From: Streptomyces sp. DH-12
GTDB taxonomy: Bacteria > Actinomycetota > Actinomycetes > Streptomycetales > Streptomycetaceae
NCBI RefSeq assembly: GCF_002899455.1
Contig: NZ_PPFB01000001.1
Location: 6,263,501 to 6,327,500 of the forward strand
Direction of reading: 5' to 3'
Length of the DNA stretch: 64,000 nt
The notes beneath the pieces are model-generated. The model did not search any database. It was not told the DNA's origin and was given only the letters and a program-made list of their open reading frames with translations. This document shows positions 16,248 through 25,097 of the stretch, piece after piece (within the stretch, counting starts at the first letter, position 1; each line of letters opens with the position of its first letter). The position numbers and the translations under genes are program-made.

Positions 16248-16682
16248 TCAGGCGGCGTCGCGCCGCATCAGCGGGAACCGGATCGGACGCGATCCCGGTC
16301 CGCCGACGTGCGAGAAGGGCTGGGTCCGCCAGTCGAGTCCCTGCGGGAGCGTCAGCAGCAGGGCCGTGTCCTGCTCTTGGGGTGTGACGGTCTCGTCCGC
16401 GGGCCGGGCCTCGGACGCCCGGCGGCCGGTGCCGCGGCAGACCGTGAGCCCGAACGGGTTCCACGGCGAGGCGCACAGGGCGTGCTCCGGCAGGACCTCC
16501 TCGTCCGCCAGGAGGGCGATGGGCTGCGAGCAGTCCGGGCACACGACCCGGAACATCTCGAAGGTGTCGTACGGGTCGGCGTCCTCGTCCGGGGTGCCGG
16601 GTTCGACGTACTCCGGATCGGGCATGACGACCGGCTGCTGCCGCTTGGACGTGGTACGACCAGGGCGCTTGAGACTCTGCAT
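16248..16682 (-). CDS. Conserved hypothetical protein with CxxC motif
   Basis: 144 residues, not recognised beyond being Streptomyces-type. The basic N-terminus (MQSLKRPGRTTSKRQQPVVM) leads into an acidic stretch (PDEDADPYDTFEMF), then VVCPDCSQPIALLADEEVLP followed by ALC and TVC. These four Cys positions could form a zinc ribbon. The C-terminus contains LLTLPQGLDWRTQPFSHVGG. It is convergent with the acyl-CoA dehydrogenase and divergent from the Lrp gene, with which it shares a 214-bp promoter region holding a Crp-like site. Confidence 0.7.
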   Translation of the reverse strand: MQSLKRPGRTTSKRQQPVVMPDPEYVEPGTPDEDADPYDTFEMFRVVCPDCSQPIALLADEEVLPEHALCASPWNPFGLTVCRGTGRRASEARPADETVTPQEQDTALLLTLPQGLDWRTQPFSHVGGPGSRPIRFPLMRRDAA

Positions 16683-16797
16683 TGGGTACTCCCCCTCGGG
16701 CTGGGCCGTTCAGGCGCTGCGGCCTCGACCACAGCAAGCACTTCCCTCGACCTCTCGGGGGTAATCACGGAAACATCACGGAGACGGCGCAACGGGT

Positions 16798-16811
16798 GTG
16801 GCGTTCGTCAC
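16798..16811. promoter_or_regulatory. Crp-like site
   Basis: GTG-GCGTTC-GTCAC matches the S. coelicolor Crp consensus GTG(N)6GNCAC and is nested in a wider imperfect palindrome, GTGTGGCGTTCGTCACAC. It lies 86 bp before the Lrp start and 116 bp from the divergent hypothetical gene, so it could serve either. Confidence 0.35.
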
Positions 16812-16896
16812 ACGCCACTCGCAGGCGCCGTCCGCGACGCCCGCACGCCGTCGTTCCGGTGTCCGAGGCGATGAAGCGCCCTGTAGGTTCAGCGCC

Positions 16897-17337
16897 ATGG
16901 AGGAGCTGGACCGACAGATCGTGCAGCTGCTCGTCAAGGACGGGCGGATGAGCTACACCGACCTGGGCAAGGCCACGGGCCTGTCCACGTCGGCCGTGCA
17001 CCAGCGGGTGCGGCGGCTGGAGCAGCGCGGCGTCATCCGCGGCTACACGGCGGTGGTCGACCCGGAGGCGGTCGGCCTGCCCATGACCGCCTTCATCTCG
17101 GTCAAGCCGTTCGACCCCAGCGCCCCCGACGACATCGCGGACCGGCTGGCCGGCGTCCCCGAGATCGAGGCGTGCCACAGCGTCGCCGGCGACGAGAACT
17201 ACATCCTCAAGGTCCGCGTCGCCACCCCGCACGAGCTGGAGGAACTCCTCGCCAGGGTCCGCACCCTGGCGGGGGTCTCCACGCGTACCACGGTGGTCCT
17301 TTCGACGCCCTACGAGGCGCGGCCCCCTCGCGTCTGA
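16897..17337 (+). CDS. Lrp/AsnC-family transcriptional regulator
   Basis: 146 residues in the standard two-domain layout. The N-terminal HTH (ELDRQIVQLLVKDGRMSYTD, then STSAVHQRVRRLEQRGVIRG) is followed by an alpha-beta RAM effector domain (LPMTAFISVKPF, EACHSVAGDENYILKVRV, TRTTVVLSTPYE). The family senses amino acids or related effectors as octamers. The ATG at 16897 places the HTH at the usual distance from the start. A perfect 11-bp hairpin at 17356-17383 follows the stop. The downstream gap separates it from the amidohydrolase gene, so its target is not evident from context. Confidence 0.93.
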   Translation: MEELDRQIVQLLVKDGRMSYTDLGKATGLSTSAVHQRVRRLEQRGVIRGYTAVVDPEAVGLPMTAFISVKPFDPSAPDDIADRLAGVPEIEACHSVAGDENYILKVRVATPHELEELLARVRTLAGVSTRTTVVLSTPYEARPPRV

Positions 17338-17355
17338 CGCGCCCGGCGGACTCGG

Positions 17356-17383
17356 GCGTCCGGCCCCGGACCGGGCCGGACGC
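17356..17383 (+). terminator. Hairpin after the Lrp gene
   Basis: GCGTCCGGCCC at 17356-17366 pairs perfectly with 17373-17383 across 6 bases, starting 19 bp past the Lrp stop. The rest of 17384-17724 is extremely GC-rich and holds no gene I can support. Confidence 0.65.
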
Positions 17384-17724
17384 AGCGGCGGGCGGCCCTG
17401 CGGCAGGCCGGTGACCGCGTCGGGCGGTGCCGGCCGGGGCGTGTCGGCCCTGAGCGTGCGACGGCCCGGGGGCGCGCGGGTCCGGGCGGTCGGCCGGGCC
17501 GGCTTCGCCGTGCCCCGTGCGGCCGTCGGCCCACGCGGCCGTGGGCCCGGTGGGGCGCCGTTCGGGCGCGGCCGCCGCACGGGCGGCTCGAGCCGCCGTC
17601 GGCCTGCCGCGGGCACGGCGTGTCGCGAGCGGGCCGGCCGTACGCCGCGGGGCGCCGGGAGGGGGCGCCGCCCCGAGCGGGACCTGCGTGCGGGGCCGTA
17701 CGCCCGGCGCGCGAGACTAAGGGC

Positions 17725-19329
17725 ATGAGTGAACGTACCGCCCCGCCGCCCACCGTCCTGCTCCGTCGCGGGGAGGTGCACAGCCCCGCCGACCCCTTCG
17801 CCACGGCGATGGTCGTCGAGCGCGGGCAGGTCGCCTGGGTGGGCTCCGAGGGCGCCGCCGACGCCTTCGCGGACGGTGTCGACGAGGTGGTCGACCTCGA
17901 CGGGGCGCTGGTCACCCCGGCGTTCACCGACGCGCACGTCCACACCACCGCCACCGGCCTCGCCCTCACCGGCCTGGACCTGTCCGCCGCCGCCTCCCTG
18001 GAGGACGCCCTCGCCCGGGTGCGGCAGTTCGCCGCCGGCCGCCCGGACGACCGGGTGCTGCTCGGGCACGGCTGGGACGCCTCCCGCTGGCCCGGCGGCC
18101 GGCCCCCGACGCGCGCGGAGCTCGACGAGGCCACCGGCGGACGCCCCCTCTACCTCAGCCGCATCGACGTGCACTCCGCCGTCGTCTCCACCGCGCTGCT
18201 CGACCTCGTGGCGGGCGGCGTGACCCGTGAGGACCGGCCGCTCACCGGGGACGACCACCACGCGGTGCGCGCCGCCGCGCTGGGCGCCGTCACCCCCGCC
18301 CAGCGCACCGCCGCCCAGCGCGCCGCCCTCGCCCACGCGGCGTCCCTGGGCATCGGCACGGTGCACGAGTGCGGCGGCCCCGAGATCTCCTCCGAGGACG
18401 ACTTCACCGGCCTGCTGCGCCTCGCCCGCGAGGAGCCGGGCCCCCGCGTCGTCGGCTACTGGGCCGAGCAGGACGTCGCCAAGGCCCGCGAGCTGGGCGC
18501 GCTCGGCGCGGCGGGCGACCTCTTCGCCGACGGCGCCCTCGGCTCGCACACCGCCTGCCTGCACGAGCCGTACGCCGACGCCGCCCACACCGGCACCGCG
18601 CACCTCGACGCCCGCGCGGTCGCCGCCCACGTGACCGCCTGCACCGAGGCGGGCCTCCAGGCGGGCTTCCACGCCATCGGCGACGCCGCGGTCACCGCCG
18701 TCGTCGACGGCGTCCGCGCGGCGGCCGAGAAGCTCGGCCTCGCCCGCGTGCGCGCCGCCCGGCACCGCGTCGAGCACGCCGAGATGGTCACGCCGGAGAC
18801 GATCGCCGCCTTCGCCGAGCTCGGTCTCACCGCCTCCGTCCAGCCCGCCTTCGACGCCCTGTGGGGCGGCGAGGACGGCATGTACGCCCAGCGCCTCGGC
18901 GCCGAGCGCGCCCGCACGCTCAACCCGTTCGCCGCACTGCTGCGGGCCGGCGTCCCGCTCGCCTTCGGCTCCGACAGTCCGGTCACCCCGCTCGACCCGT
19001 GGGGCACCGTCCGGGCGGCGGCCTTCCACCGCACCCCCGAGCACCGCGTCTCCGTCCGTGCCGCCTTCACCGCGCACACCCGCGGCGGCTGGCGGGCGAC
19101 CGGACGGGACGACGCGGGCGTCCTGGTGCCCGGCGCCCCCGCCGACTACGCCGTCTGGCGCACCGGCGAACTCGTCGTCCAGGCGCCCGACGACCGGGTG
19201 GCCCGCTGGTCCACCGACCCGAGGTCCGGCACCCCCGGCCTGCCCGACCTCACCCCCGGCCGTGACCTGCCCGTCTGCCTCCGCACGGTGGTCGGCGGCC
19301 GCACGGTCTTCGTACGACCGGGCGAGTGA
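17725..19329 (+). CDS. Amidohydrolase (YtcJ-like, amidohydrolase family 3)
   Basis: 534 residues of the metal-dependent amidohydrolase superfamily, YtcJ/Nfd-like branch. The metal-binding HxH is in FTDAHVHTTATG (about residue 72). Later blocks are LLGHGWDASRWPGGRPPTR, YLSRIDVHSAVVS, GFHAIGDAAV, HRVEHAEMV and the catalytic Asp in AFGSDSPVTPLDPWG. Members hydrolyse varied amides and formamides, and the substrate is not predictable here. ATG 17725 is preceded only by CTAAGGGC, so the ribosome site is weak. A hairpin at 19338-19370 ends the unit. Confidence 0.88.
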   Translation: MSERTAPPPTVLLRRGEVHSPADPFATAMVVERGQVAWVGSEGAADAFADGVDEVVDLDGALVTPAFTDAHVHTTATGLALTGLDLSAAASLEDALARVRQFAAGRPDDRVLLGHGWDASRWPGGRPPTRAELDEATGGRPLYLSRIDVHSAVVSTALLDLVAGGVTREDRPLTGDDHHAVRAAALGAVTPAQRTAAQRAALAHAASLGIGTVHECGGPEISSEDDFTGLLRLAREEPGPRVVGYWAEQDVAKARELGALGAAGDLFADGALGSHTACLHEPYADAAHTGTAHLDARAVAAHVTACTEAGLQAGFHAIGDAAVTAVVDGVRAAAEKLGLARVRAARHRVEHAEMVTPETIAAFAELGLTASVQPAFDALWGGEDGMYAQRLGAERARTLNPFAALLRAGVPLAFGSDSPVTPLDPWGTVRAAAFHRTPEHRVSVRAAFTAHTRGGWRATGRDDAGVLVPGAPADYAVWRTGELVVQAPDDRVARWSTDPRSGTPGLPDLTPGRDLPVCLRTVVGGRTVFVRPGE

Positions 19330-19337
19330 TCCGCACG

Positions 19338-19370
19338 GGCGGCGCGCTGACGATCATGCACCGCGCCGCC
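19338..19370 (+). terminator. Hairpin after the amidohydrolase gene
   Basis: GGCGGCGCG at 19338-19346 pairs perfectly with 19362-19370 across 15 bases, beginning 9 bp past the stop. Confidence 0.55.
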
Positions 19371-19438
19371 GTCGCGCGACCTGCGCATCCTCGCCTCCGA
19401 CCAGGCACGTGACCCGCGTCGCGCAGGCAGGAGGGCTG

Positions 19439-19469
19439 TTGACAGGCGGCCGCGGGGGGCCGGTAGGTT
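19439..19469 (+). promoter_or_regulatory. Candidate housekeeping promoter
   Basis: TTGACA (19439-19444) and TAGGTT (19464-19469) are near-ideal -35 and -10 boxes for the Streptomyces main sigma factor. The spacer is 19 bp, one or two longer than ideal. Transcription would begin about 395 bp before ppm, leaving a long leader. Confidence 0.45.
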
Positions 19470-19540
19470 CGGCCGGGTCCACCACCGGACGCCCGACCGG
19501 AGAACGTCCGGCCACTCGGGCCGGCGCCGCTGGGTCAGGG

Positions 19541-19578
19541 ACGGTGTGCCGCACCGGGCACCGCCACTGGGAGCCAGG
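19541..19578 (+). ncRNA. Possible relic of a cobalamin riboswitch
   Basis: Within the ppm leader, tokens of the cobalamin aptamer core occur in the right order: CAGGGAC then GGTG (19537-19546), CCGG, CGCCACTG (19562-19569) and directly GGAGCCAGG (19570-19578, the B12 box). The intervening P6-type hairpin is absent and the spacing is compressed, so it would be non-functional. The downstream gene is not a B12 gene. This may be chance in GC-rich sequence. The rest of 19330-19870 holds a short frame at 19795-19860 and no convincing gene. Confidence 0.2.
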
Positions 19579-19870
19579 CTCAGCGCGGCGTGGGACCGAG
19601 GGACGTTCCCGCCGGCCGGGGAGGTGCGACCCCGGGTGGGGCCCGGACGCTCAGTAGACAACGGCTCCAGGGCGATCCGCAGCCGGCGGGTCCCGGGCCG
19701 GCCCGAAGGGCGCCGGGCCCCCCTCCGCTGTCCGTCCGCGCGCATCCGGCAAGGGAAGGCGTGCCTACCCGATCTCCGGGAAAGACGCCATCACATGTAC
19801 GTCCTGTCACGTCACCGCGGGCCGCGCCGACTAAGGTGGGGTCCTGCGCACAGGACATGAAGGGGCAGCA

Positions 19871-20746
<876 letters not shown>

Positions 20747-20815
20747 GAGAGCCGCAGGGCGGCGGGGCGGGCCCCGCTTATCCCGTGCTGAGCCCGGCCC
20801 AGGCACACTGGGGGT

Positions 20816-21397
20816 ATGACGACTGGTGCTCAGAGCCCGTACTCCGCCCGGCCCCGGCGCTCCCGGCTGCGCACACTGCTGCCGTTGAGCGTCGCCGCAT
20901 GGCTCGTGCTGGAGATCTGGCTGCTGACCCTGGTCGCCGGGGCGTCGAGCGGCCTGGTGGTCTTCCTGATCCTGGTGGCCGGCATCGTCCTGGGCTCGTA
21001 CGTGATCAAGCGGGCGGGCCGCCGTGCCTTCAAGAACCTCACCGAGGCCGTGCAACAGCAGCAGACCGGCGCTCCCGTGTCCCCGGATCCCCGGCCCGAC
21101 AGCGAGGGCAACGGGCTGACGATGCTGGGCGGCCTGCTGATCGTCCTCCCCGGCCTGATCTCCGACGCGCTGGGGCTGCTCCTGCTGGTGCCGCCGGTCC
21201 AGAAGGCCGTGAGCCGGTACGCGGAGCGCACCTTCGAGCGCAAGCTCCGCGAGGCCGCCGCGCGGAGTCCGCTGGGGGACGCCTTCACCCAGTCCCGTGT
21301 GCACCGCCCGGACGGCAAGGTGGTCCAGGGCGAGGTCATCCGGGACGAGCCCGAAGGCACCCCCGAGGGCACCCCGCGGCCCCCGCTGACGAAGTAA
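20816..21397 (+). CDS. fxsA: FxsA family membrane protein
   Basis: 193 residues with hydrophobic segments at about 22-45 (LLPLSVAAWLVLEIWLLTLV), 50-65 (VVFLILVAGIVLGSYVIK) and 100-125 (MLGGLLIVLPGLISDALGLL), ending in PPVQKAVSRYAERTFERKL and a charged tail. The GxL(I/L)(I/L)xPG(F/L)xxD motif of FxsA is clear. E. coli FxsA overexpression eases F-plasmid exclusion of phage T7, but the native role is unknown. The Pro-rich tail contains EGTPEGTP. The gene ends against a very strong bidirectional terminator. Confidence 0.9.
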   Translation: MTTGAQSPYSARPRRSRLRTLLPLSVAAWLVLEIWLLTLVAGASSGLVVFLILVAGIVLGSYVIKRAGRRAFKNLTEAVQQQQTGAPVSPDPRPDSEGNGLTMLGGLLIVLPGLISDALGLLLLVPPVQKAVSRYAERTFERKLREAAARSPLGDAFTQSRVHRPDGKVVQGEVIRDEPEGTPEGTPRPPLTK

Positions 21398-21426
21398 GGA
21401 CGGCCCGGCCGCGTCCGGGCACGCGG

Positions 21427-21470
21427 ACAGGACCGAGGGCGCCGTACACGTACGGCGCCCTCGGTCCTGT
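21427..21470. terminator. 44-bp near-perfect palindromic bidirectional terminator
   Basis: ACAGGACCGAGGGCGCCGTAC (21427-21447) is followed after two bases by its exact inverse complement (21450-21470), giving a 21-bp stem with no mismatch. It lies between the convergent genes fxsA and rbpA and can end both. Confidence 0.85.
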
Positions 21471-21501
21471 CGCTGTGCGTCCGGGCGGACTCCCGCCGGG
21501 A

Positions 21502-21876
21502 TCAGGCCGACTTGCGGCTGTCCCGCGGATGCACCGCGATGTTCATCGCACCGGACCGCAGAACGGCGAGACGCTCCTCGAGGACCTCTTCGAGCTCCTC
21601 TCGGGTGCGCCGCTCCATCAGCATGTCCCAATGCGTACGCGCCGGCTTGGCCTTCTTCTCCTCCGGGCCGTCACCGTCCACCAGGAGTGCCTGGGCACCG
21701 CAGACCTTGCACTCCCACTCCGGCGGGATCTCCGCCTCGACCGAGAAGGGCATCTCGAAGCGGTGCCCCTTCTCGCATGCGTACTCCACGGCCTGGCGCG
21801 GGGCCAGGTCGATGCCGCGGTCCGTCTCGTAGCTGGTCACCACGAGGCGCGTGCCGCGAAGAGCTCGCTCACTCAT
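21502..21876 (-). CDS. rbpA: RNA polymerase-binding protein RbpA
   Basis: A 124-residue actinobacterial transcription factor that binds the housekeeping sigma factor and the RNA polymerase core and stabilises the open complex. The sequence has GTRLVVTSYETDRGIDLAPR, the zinc-binding core (VEYACEKGHRFEMPF, WECKVCGAQA), a basic linker (EEKKAKPARTHWDMLMERR) and the sigma-interaction helix RTREELEEVLEERLAVLR. Length and order match S. coelicolor RbpA. It is preceded by a sigma-R promoter (21938-21963), which fits its known induction by thiol stress. Confidence 0.97.
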   Translation of the reverse strand: MSERALRGTRLVVTSYETDRGIDLAPRQAVEYACEKGHRFEMPFSVEAEIPPEWECKVCGAQALLVDGDGPEEKKAKPARTHWDMLMERRTREELEEVLEERLAVLRSGAMNIAVHPRDSRKSA

Positions 21877-21937
21877 GAATCGTGCCTCCCGGGCTTGTCG
21901 CCCACAGGACAGGTGTCGCTGTCGTCGTCATCCGGTC

Positions 21938-21963
21938 AACGTCCGGTCGGCGGTAAAGATTCC
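21938..21963 (-). promoter_or_regulatory. Sigma-R (SigR) promoter of rbpA
   Basis: Read on the minus strand, GGAAT (21963-21959), exactly 18 bases, then GTT (21940-21938) match the SigR consensus GGAAT-N18-GTT. The expected start lies roughly 55 bp before the rbpA ATG. RbpA is an established member of the disulphide-stress regulon in S. coelicolor. Confidence 0.8.
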
Positions 21964-22155
21964 CGTTCGGAGTCCCGTTCCGGGTCATGTGTCACCGTCG
22001 TGGCCGCAGCCTTTGTCAACCAGTGCAGTACCCACCGACGCCCGGTTTGTCACATCCGGTCACAGATGTGACACAGCGGTTCGGCATCTTTGACGCGCAG
22101 TAACGGTACGCCTGGCAGGCCAAACGCGTACACTACCGCCCTTTCGCGCCGAGCG

Positions 22156-23502
22156 CTAAATCCGCTGGGGCACCGGGTTGCCCGCGTCGGCGATCGCCCG
22201 CCGTACGGGTACCCGCGCGAGCAGGACGAATCCCAGCACGAAGAAGCCCACCAGGGAGATGATCGCGTCCCGGTAGCTGCCCGTGAGCTGGTACGTCAGA
22301 CCGAACAGCAGCGGCCCGAGCCAGCTCAGCCCCCGGTCGCTGATCTCGTACGCCGAGAAGTACTCGGCCTCCTTGCCGGGCGGGACCAGATGGGAGAAGA
22401 GGGAGCGCGACAGGGCCTGGCTGCCGCCGAGGACCAGACCGATCCCGGCGGCCAGCACGAAGAACCACCCGGGCGCGCCGGCCGGCAGGAAGTACCCGGC
22501 GGCCAGCGTCAGCGTCCAGGCGACCAGCGAACCGAGGACGGTGCGCTTCGCCCCGTACCGCCGGGCGAGCATGCCCAGCAGCAGCGCGCCCGCCACCGCC
22601 AGCACCTGGACCAGCAGCACGGCCACGATCAGCGTCGACTGCCCGAGTCCCAGCTCCTTCGAGCCGTACACCGAGGCCTGGGAGATCACCGTCTGGATGC
22701 CGTCGTTGTAGACCAGGTACGCCAGCAGGAAGGCGAGGGTCAGCGGGTGCCGGCGCATGTCGCGGATCGTCGCTGCGAGCTGCCGGAATCCGGGCAGGGC
22801 CGCCTCCCGGGCGGGGGCGCGGCGGTCCCGCAGCCGGCGCAGCGGGATCACGGCGAACGCGCCCCACCACAGCCCGGCCGATGCCAGGCAGATGCGCACC
22901 GCCATGCTCTCGGACACCCCGAAGCTGTCGTGCCCCGTGTAGAGGACGAGGTTCGCCACGAGCACCAGCGCGCCGGCCGCGTAGCCGAAGGCCCAGCCGC
23001 GCGAGGAGACGGCGTCCCGTTCCTCCGGCGGCGCGATCTGCGGCAGGTAGGAGTTGTAGAGCATCATCGCGACCGACTGCGCGGCGTTCGCCACCACCAG
23101 CAGCAGACCGCCCAGCAGATACCGGTCGCCGTCGAGGAAGAACATCCCGGCGGTCGCCGCGGCACCGGTGTAGGCGGCCGCCGCGAGCAGCGGCTTCTTG
23201 CGTCCGGTGCGGTCGGCCGCGGCCCCCGCCAGCGGCATCACCAGCACCGCCACGATCACCGACAGGGACACCGCGTACGCGAAGAAGGAGCCCGCCCGCA
23301 CGGGTATGCCCAGCGGGTGCACGAACCCGTCCGCGTCCGCCGCCGCCTCGGCGACCGAGGTCAGGTAGGGGCCGAGGAACACGGTGACGACGCTCGTGGA
23401 GTAGACGGAGCAGGCCCAGTCGTAGAAGTACCAGCCGCGCTGCTCGCGCCGCCGCCCGGCGCTGTCGTCCGCCGCCGGTGACCGCACGGTGTCGGTGTCC
23501 AC
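22156..23502 (-). CDS. MFS transporter of the UMF1/Atg22-like type
   Basis: 448 residues with about twelve membrane segments. The N-terminal WYFYDWACSVYSTSVVTVFL, LAGAAADRTGRKKPLLAAAA loop, YNSYLPQIAPPEERDAVSSR and WAFGYAAGALVLVANL are characteristic of the UMF1 family (bacterial relatives of yeast Atg22 amino-acid effluxers). The second half has LVYNDGIQTVISQASVYGS and VPPGKEAEYFSAYEISDRG. The substrate is not known. It faces rbpA tail to head on the same strand with a 279-bp gap that holds the rbpA promoter, and it lies just downstream of the GDPD gene (52-bp gap). Confidence 0.85.
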   Translation of the reverse strand: MDTDTVRSPAADDSAGRRREQRGWYFYDWACSVYSTSVVTVFLGPYLTSVAEAAADADGFVHPLGIPVRAGSFFAYAVSLSVIVAVLVMPLAGAAADRTGRKKPLLAAAAYTGAAATAGMFFLDGDRYLLGGLLLVVANAAQSVAMMLYNSYLPQIAPPEERDAVSSRGWAFGYAAGALVLVANLVLYTGHDSFGVSESMAVRICLASAGLWWGAFAVIPLRRLRDRRAPAREAALPGFRQLAATIRDMRRHPLTLAFLLAYLVYNDGIQTVISQASVYGSKELGLGQSTLIVAVLLVQVLAVAGALLLGMLARRYGAKRTVLGSLVAWTLTLAAGYFLPAGAPGWFFVLAAGIGLVLGGSQALSRSLFSHLVPPGKEAEYFSAYEISDRGLSWLGPLLFGLTYQLTGSYRDAIISLVGFFVLGFVLLARVPVRRAIADAGNPVPQRI

Positions 23503-23554
23503 CCGTGCCCTCGCTTCCCCGTGTGCGCGCCGGGACGACCGGGGCGCGAGGGTC

Positions 23555-24322
23555 TCAGACCCAGGTGCCGCGGTCCTCCATGACCTCGCGCAGTGTGCCG
23601 ATGTGATCGGTCATGATGCCATCCACCCCGAGGTCCAGGAGCCGGTGCATGCGTTGCGGTTCGTTCACGGTCCACACGTGGACCTGGAGGCCGCGCGCGT
23701 GAGCCGCCCGCACGAAACGCTCGTCGACCACGCGGACACCCGACCGCTCCTCCGGCACCTGGGCGGCGACCGCCGACCGGCGCAGCGGGACCGGCAGTCC
23801 CCAGGAGCGCAGCCGCAAGCTGAGCACGCCCCGGGTGCCCAACGACGTGGCGAGACGCGGCCCGGCCAGCCGCTGGGCGCGCACCACGCGCGTCTCCGAG
23901 AACGACCCGACGCAGATCCGGTCCCAGGCCCCGGTGCGCTCGATCAGGTCCAACAGGGGGCGCAACGCCGGTTCGGCCTTCACGTCCACGTTCCAGCGGA
24001 CGCCGGGGAAGGTCTCCAGCAGCTCCTCGAACAGGGGGACCGGCTCCTGCCCGGCCACCCGCGCCCGCGCCACCTCCGCCCAGGGCAGGTCGGCGATCCG
24101 GCCCGCTCCGTCCGTCACCCGGTCCAGGGTGGCGTCGTGGAAGGCGACGAGGCGGCCGTCGCGCGTGGCGTGGACATCGGTCTCGATGTACCGGTAGCCC
24201 GCCTCGACGGCGCTCCGGAACTGCCGGACGGTGTTCTCCAGCCCGTCCGCGGCCCCGCCCCGGTGGGCGAAGGCGAGCGGTCCGGGATGGTCGAGGTACG
24301 GGTGGCGTATCCGCGGGGTCAC
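23555..24322 (-). CDS. Glycerophosphodiester phosphodiesterase
   Basis: 255 residues, a cytosolic-type GDPD with a TIM-barrel. The motifs are FAHRGGAADGLENT (catalytic His, substrate loop), ETDVHATRDGRLVAFHDATL (metal Glu/Asp and second His) and WNVDVKAEP. C-terminal VHVWTVNEPQRMHRLLDLGV and DGIMTDHIG complete the barrel. It hydrolyses glycerophosphodiesters to glycerol-3-phosphate and an alcohol. GTG 24322 is chosen because it overlaps the stop of the upstream YczE gene (GTGA) and leaves a normal-length N-terminus. No signal peptide is seen. Confidence 0.92.
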   Translation of the reverse strand: MTPRIRHPYLDHPGPLAFAHRGGAADGLENTVRQFRSAVEAGYRYIETDVHATRDGRLVAFHDATLDRVTDGAGRIADLPWAEVARARVAGQEPVPLFEELLETFPGVRWNVDVKAEPALRPLLDLIERTGAWDRICVGSFSETRVVRAQRLAGPRLATSLGTRGVLSLRLRSWGLPVPLRRSAVAAQVPEERSGVRVVDERFVRAAHARGLQVHVWTVNEPQRMHRLLDLGVDGIMTDHIGTLREVMEDRGTWV

Positions 24323-24984
24323 GACCGCAGTATCGCCCGCCGGGGCGTCCGCCCCGCGACGACGGTGCTGCCCTCGCCCGGTGCGGGGACCGCGAAGACG
24401 CGCAGGAACAGCTGGGCGAGCGGGCCGATGGCCACCGCGTACAGCAGGGTGCCGACGCCGACCGTGCCGCCCAGCACGAAGCCGGTGACCACCACCGTGA
24501 TCTCGATGGCCGTGCGGACCAGGCGCACCGACACCCCCGTGCGCTGGTGCAGCCCCGTCATCAGTCCGTCGCGCGGACCCGGACCGAACCGGGCCGCGAT
24601 GTACAGCCCGGTCGCCGCGCCGTTCAGCACGATCCCCACCGCCATCAGCGCCACCCGTACGGCGACGGCGTGCGCGTCCGGGACCACGGCCAGCGTCGCG
24701 TCCATCGCCGCGCCGATCACCAGCACGTTGGAGACCGTGCCGAGCCCCGGCCGCTGCCGCAGCGGGATCCACAGCAGCAGGACCGCCGCGCCCACGGCGG
24801 TCAGCACCACGCCCATGGACAGTCCGGTGCGCTCGGACAGGCCCTGGTGCAGGACGTTCCACGGCTCCAGGCCGAGTCCGGACCGCACCAGCAGCGCCGA
24901 ACTGGCCCCGTACAGGGCCAGGCCCGCGTAGAGCTGGAACAGCCGCCGCACGAGACGGCGCTCGCGGAGCGCGTTTCTGGCCAA
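24319..24984 (-). CDS. YczE/YitT-like membrane protein
   Basis: 221 residues with about five to six hydrophobic helices: LFQLYAGLALYGASSALLVR, LEPWNVLHQGLSERTGLSMG, VVLTAVGAAVLLLWIPLRQ, VALMAVGIVLNGAATGLYIA and GTLLYAVAIGPLAQLFLRVF. YczE-type proteins are often divergent from MocR regulators in actinobacteria and are thought to move the regulator's substrate, as is the layout here. TTG 24984 with GGGGG upstream is taken as the start. ATG 25044 would add 20 polar residues and is the alternative. Its last bases overlap the GDPD start. Confidence 0.8.
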   Translation of the reverse strand: MARNALRERRLVRRLFQLYAGLALYGASSALLVRSGLGLEPWNVLHQGLSERTGLSMGVVLTAVGAAVLLLWIPLRQRPGLGTVSNVLVIGAAMDATLAVVPDAHAVAVRVALMAVGIVLNGAATGLYIAARFGPGPRDGLMTGLHQRTGVSVRLVRTAIEITVVVTGFVLGGTVGVGTLLYAVAIGPLAQLFLRVFAVPAPGEGSTVVAGRTPRRAILRS

Positions 24985-25005
24985 GAGGTGCCCCCTGTGG
25001 TGGAA

Positions 25006-25097
25006 GTGGACCGACGCGTGCCACCCTGGAGCCTGACTGGTCATGCCCTCCATGGCCAATCCGGGGAAGGTGGACTGATTTGTATGGTGCGGTGGAC
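25006..25097. promoter_or_regulatory. GTGGAC repeats: probable MocR operator region
   Basis: GTGGAC occurs in the same direction at 25006-25011, 25070-25075 and 25092-25097 (the last inside the mocR coding start), spanning the 99-bp gap between the divergent yczE-like and mocR-like genes. MocR proteins typically bind two or more direct repeats in such gaps. Confidence 0.4.

Noticed and set aside
17411..17728. Short frames in the gap between the Lrp and amidohydrolase genes
   Set aside because: The composition is almost purely Arg/Ala/Gly/Pro, with no motif and no ribosome site. The gap is better read as terminator plus promoter.
17725..19329. Calling the amidohydrolase a specific enzyme such as N-substituted formamide deformylase
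   Set aside because: The family signature is clear, but nothing in the sequence or context fixes the substrate.
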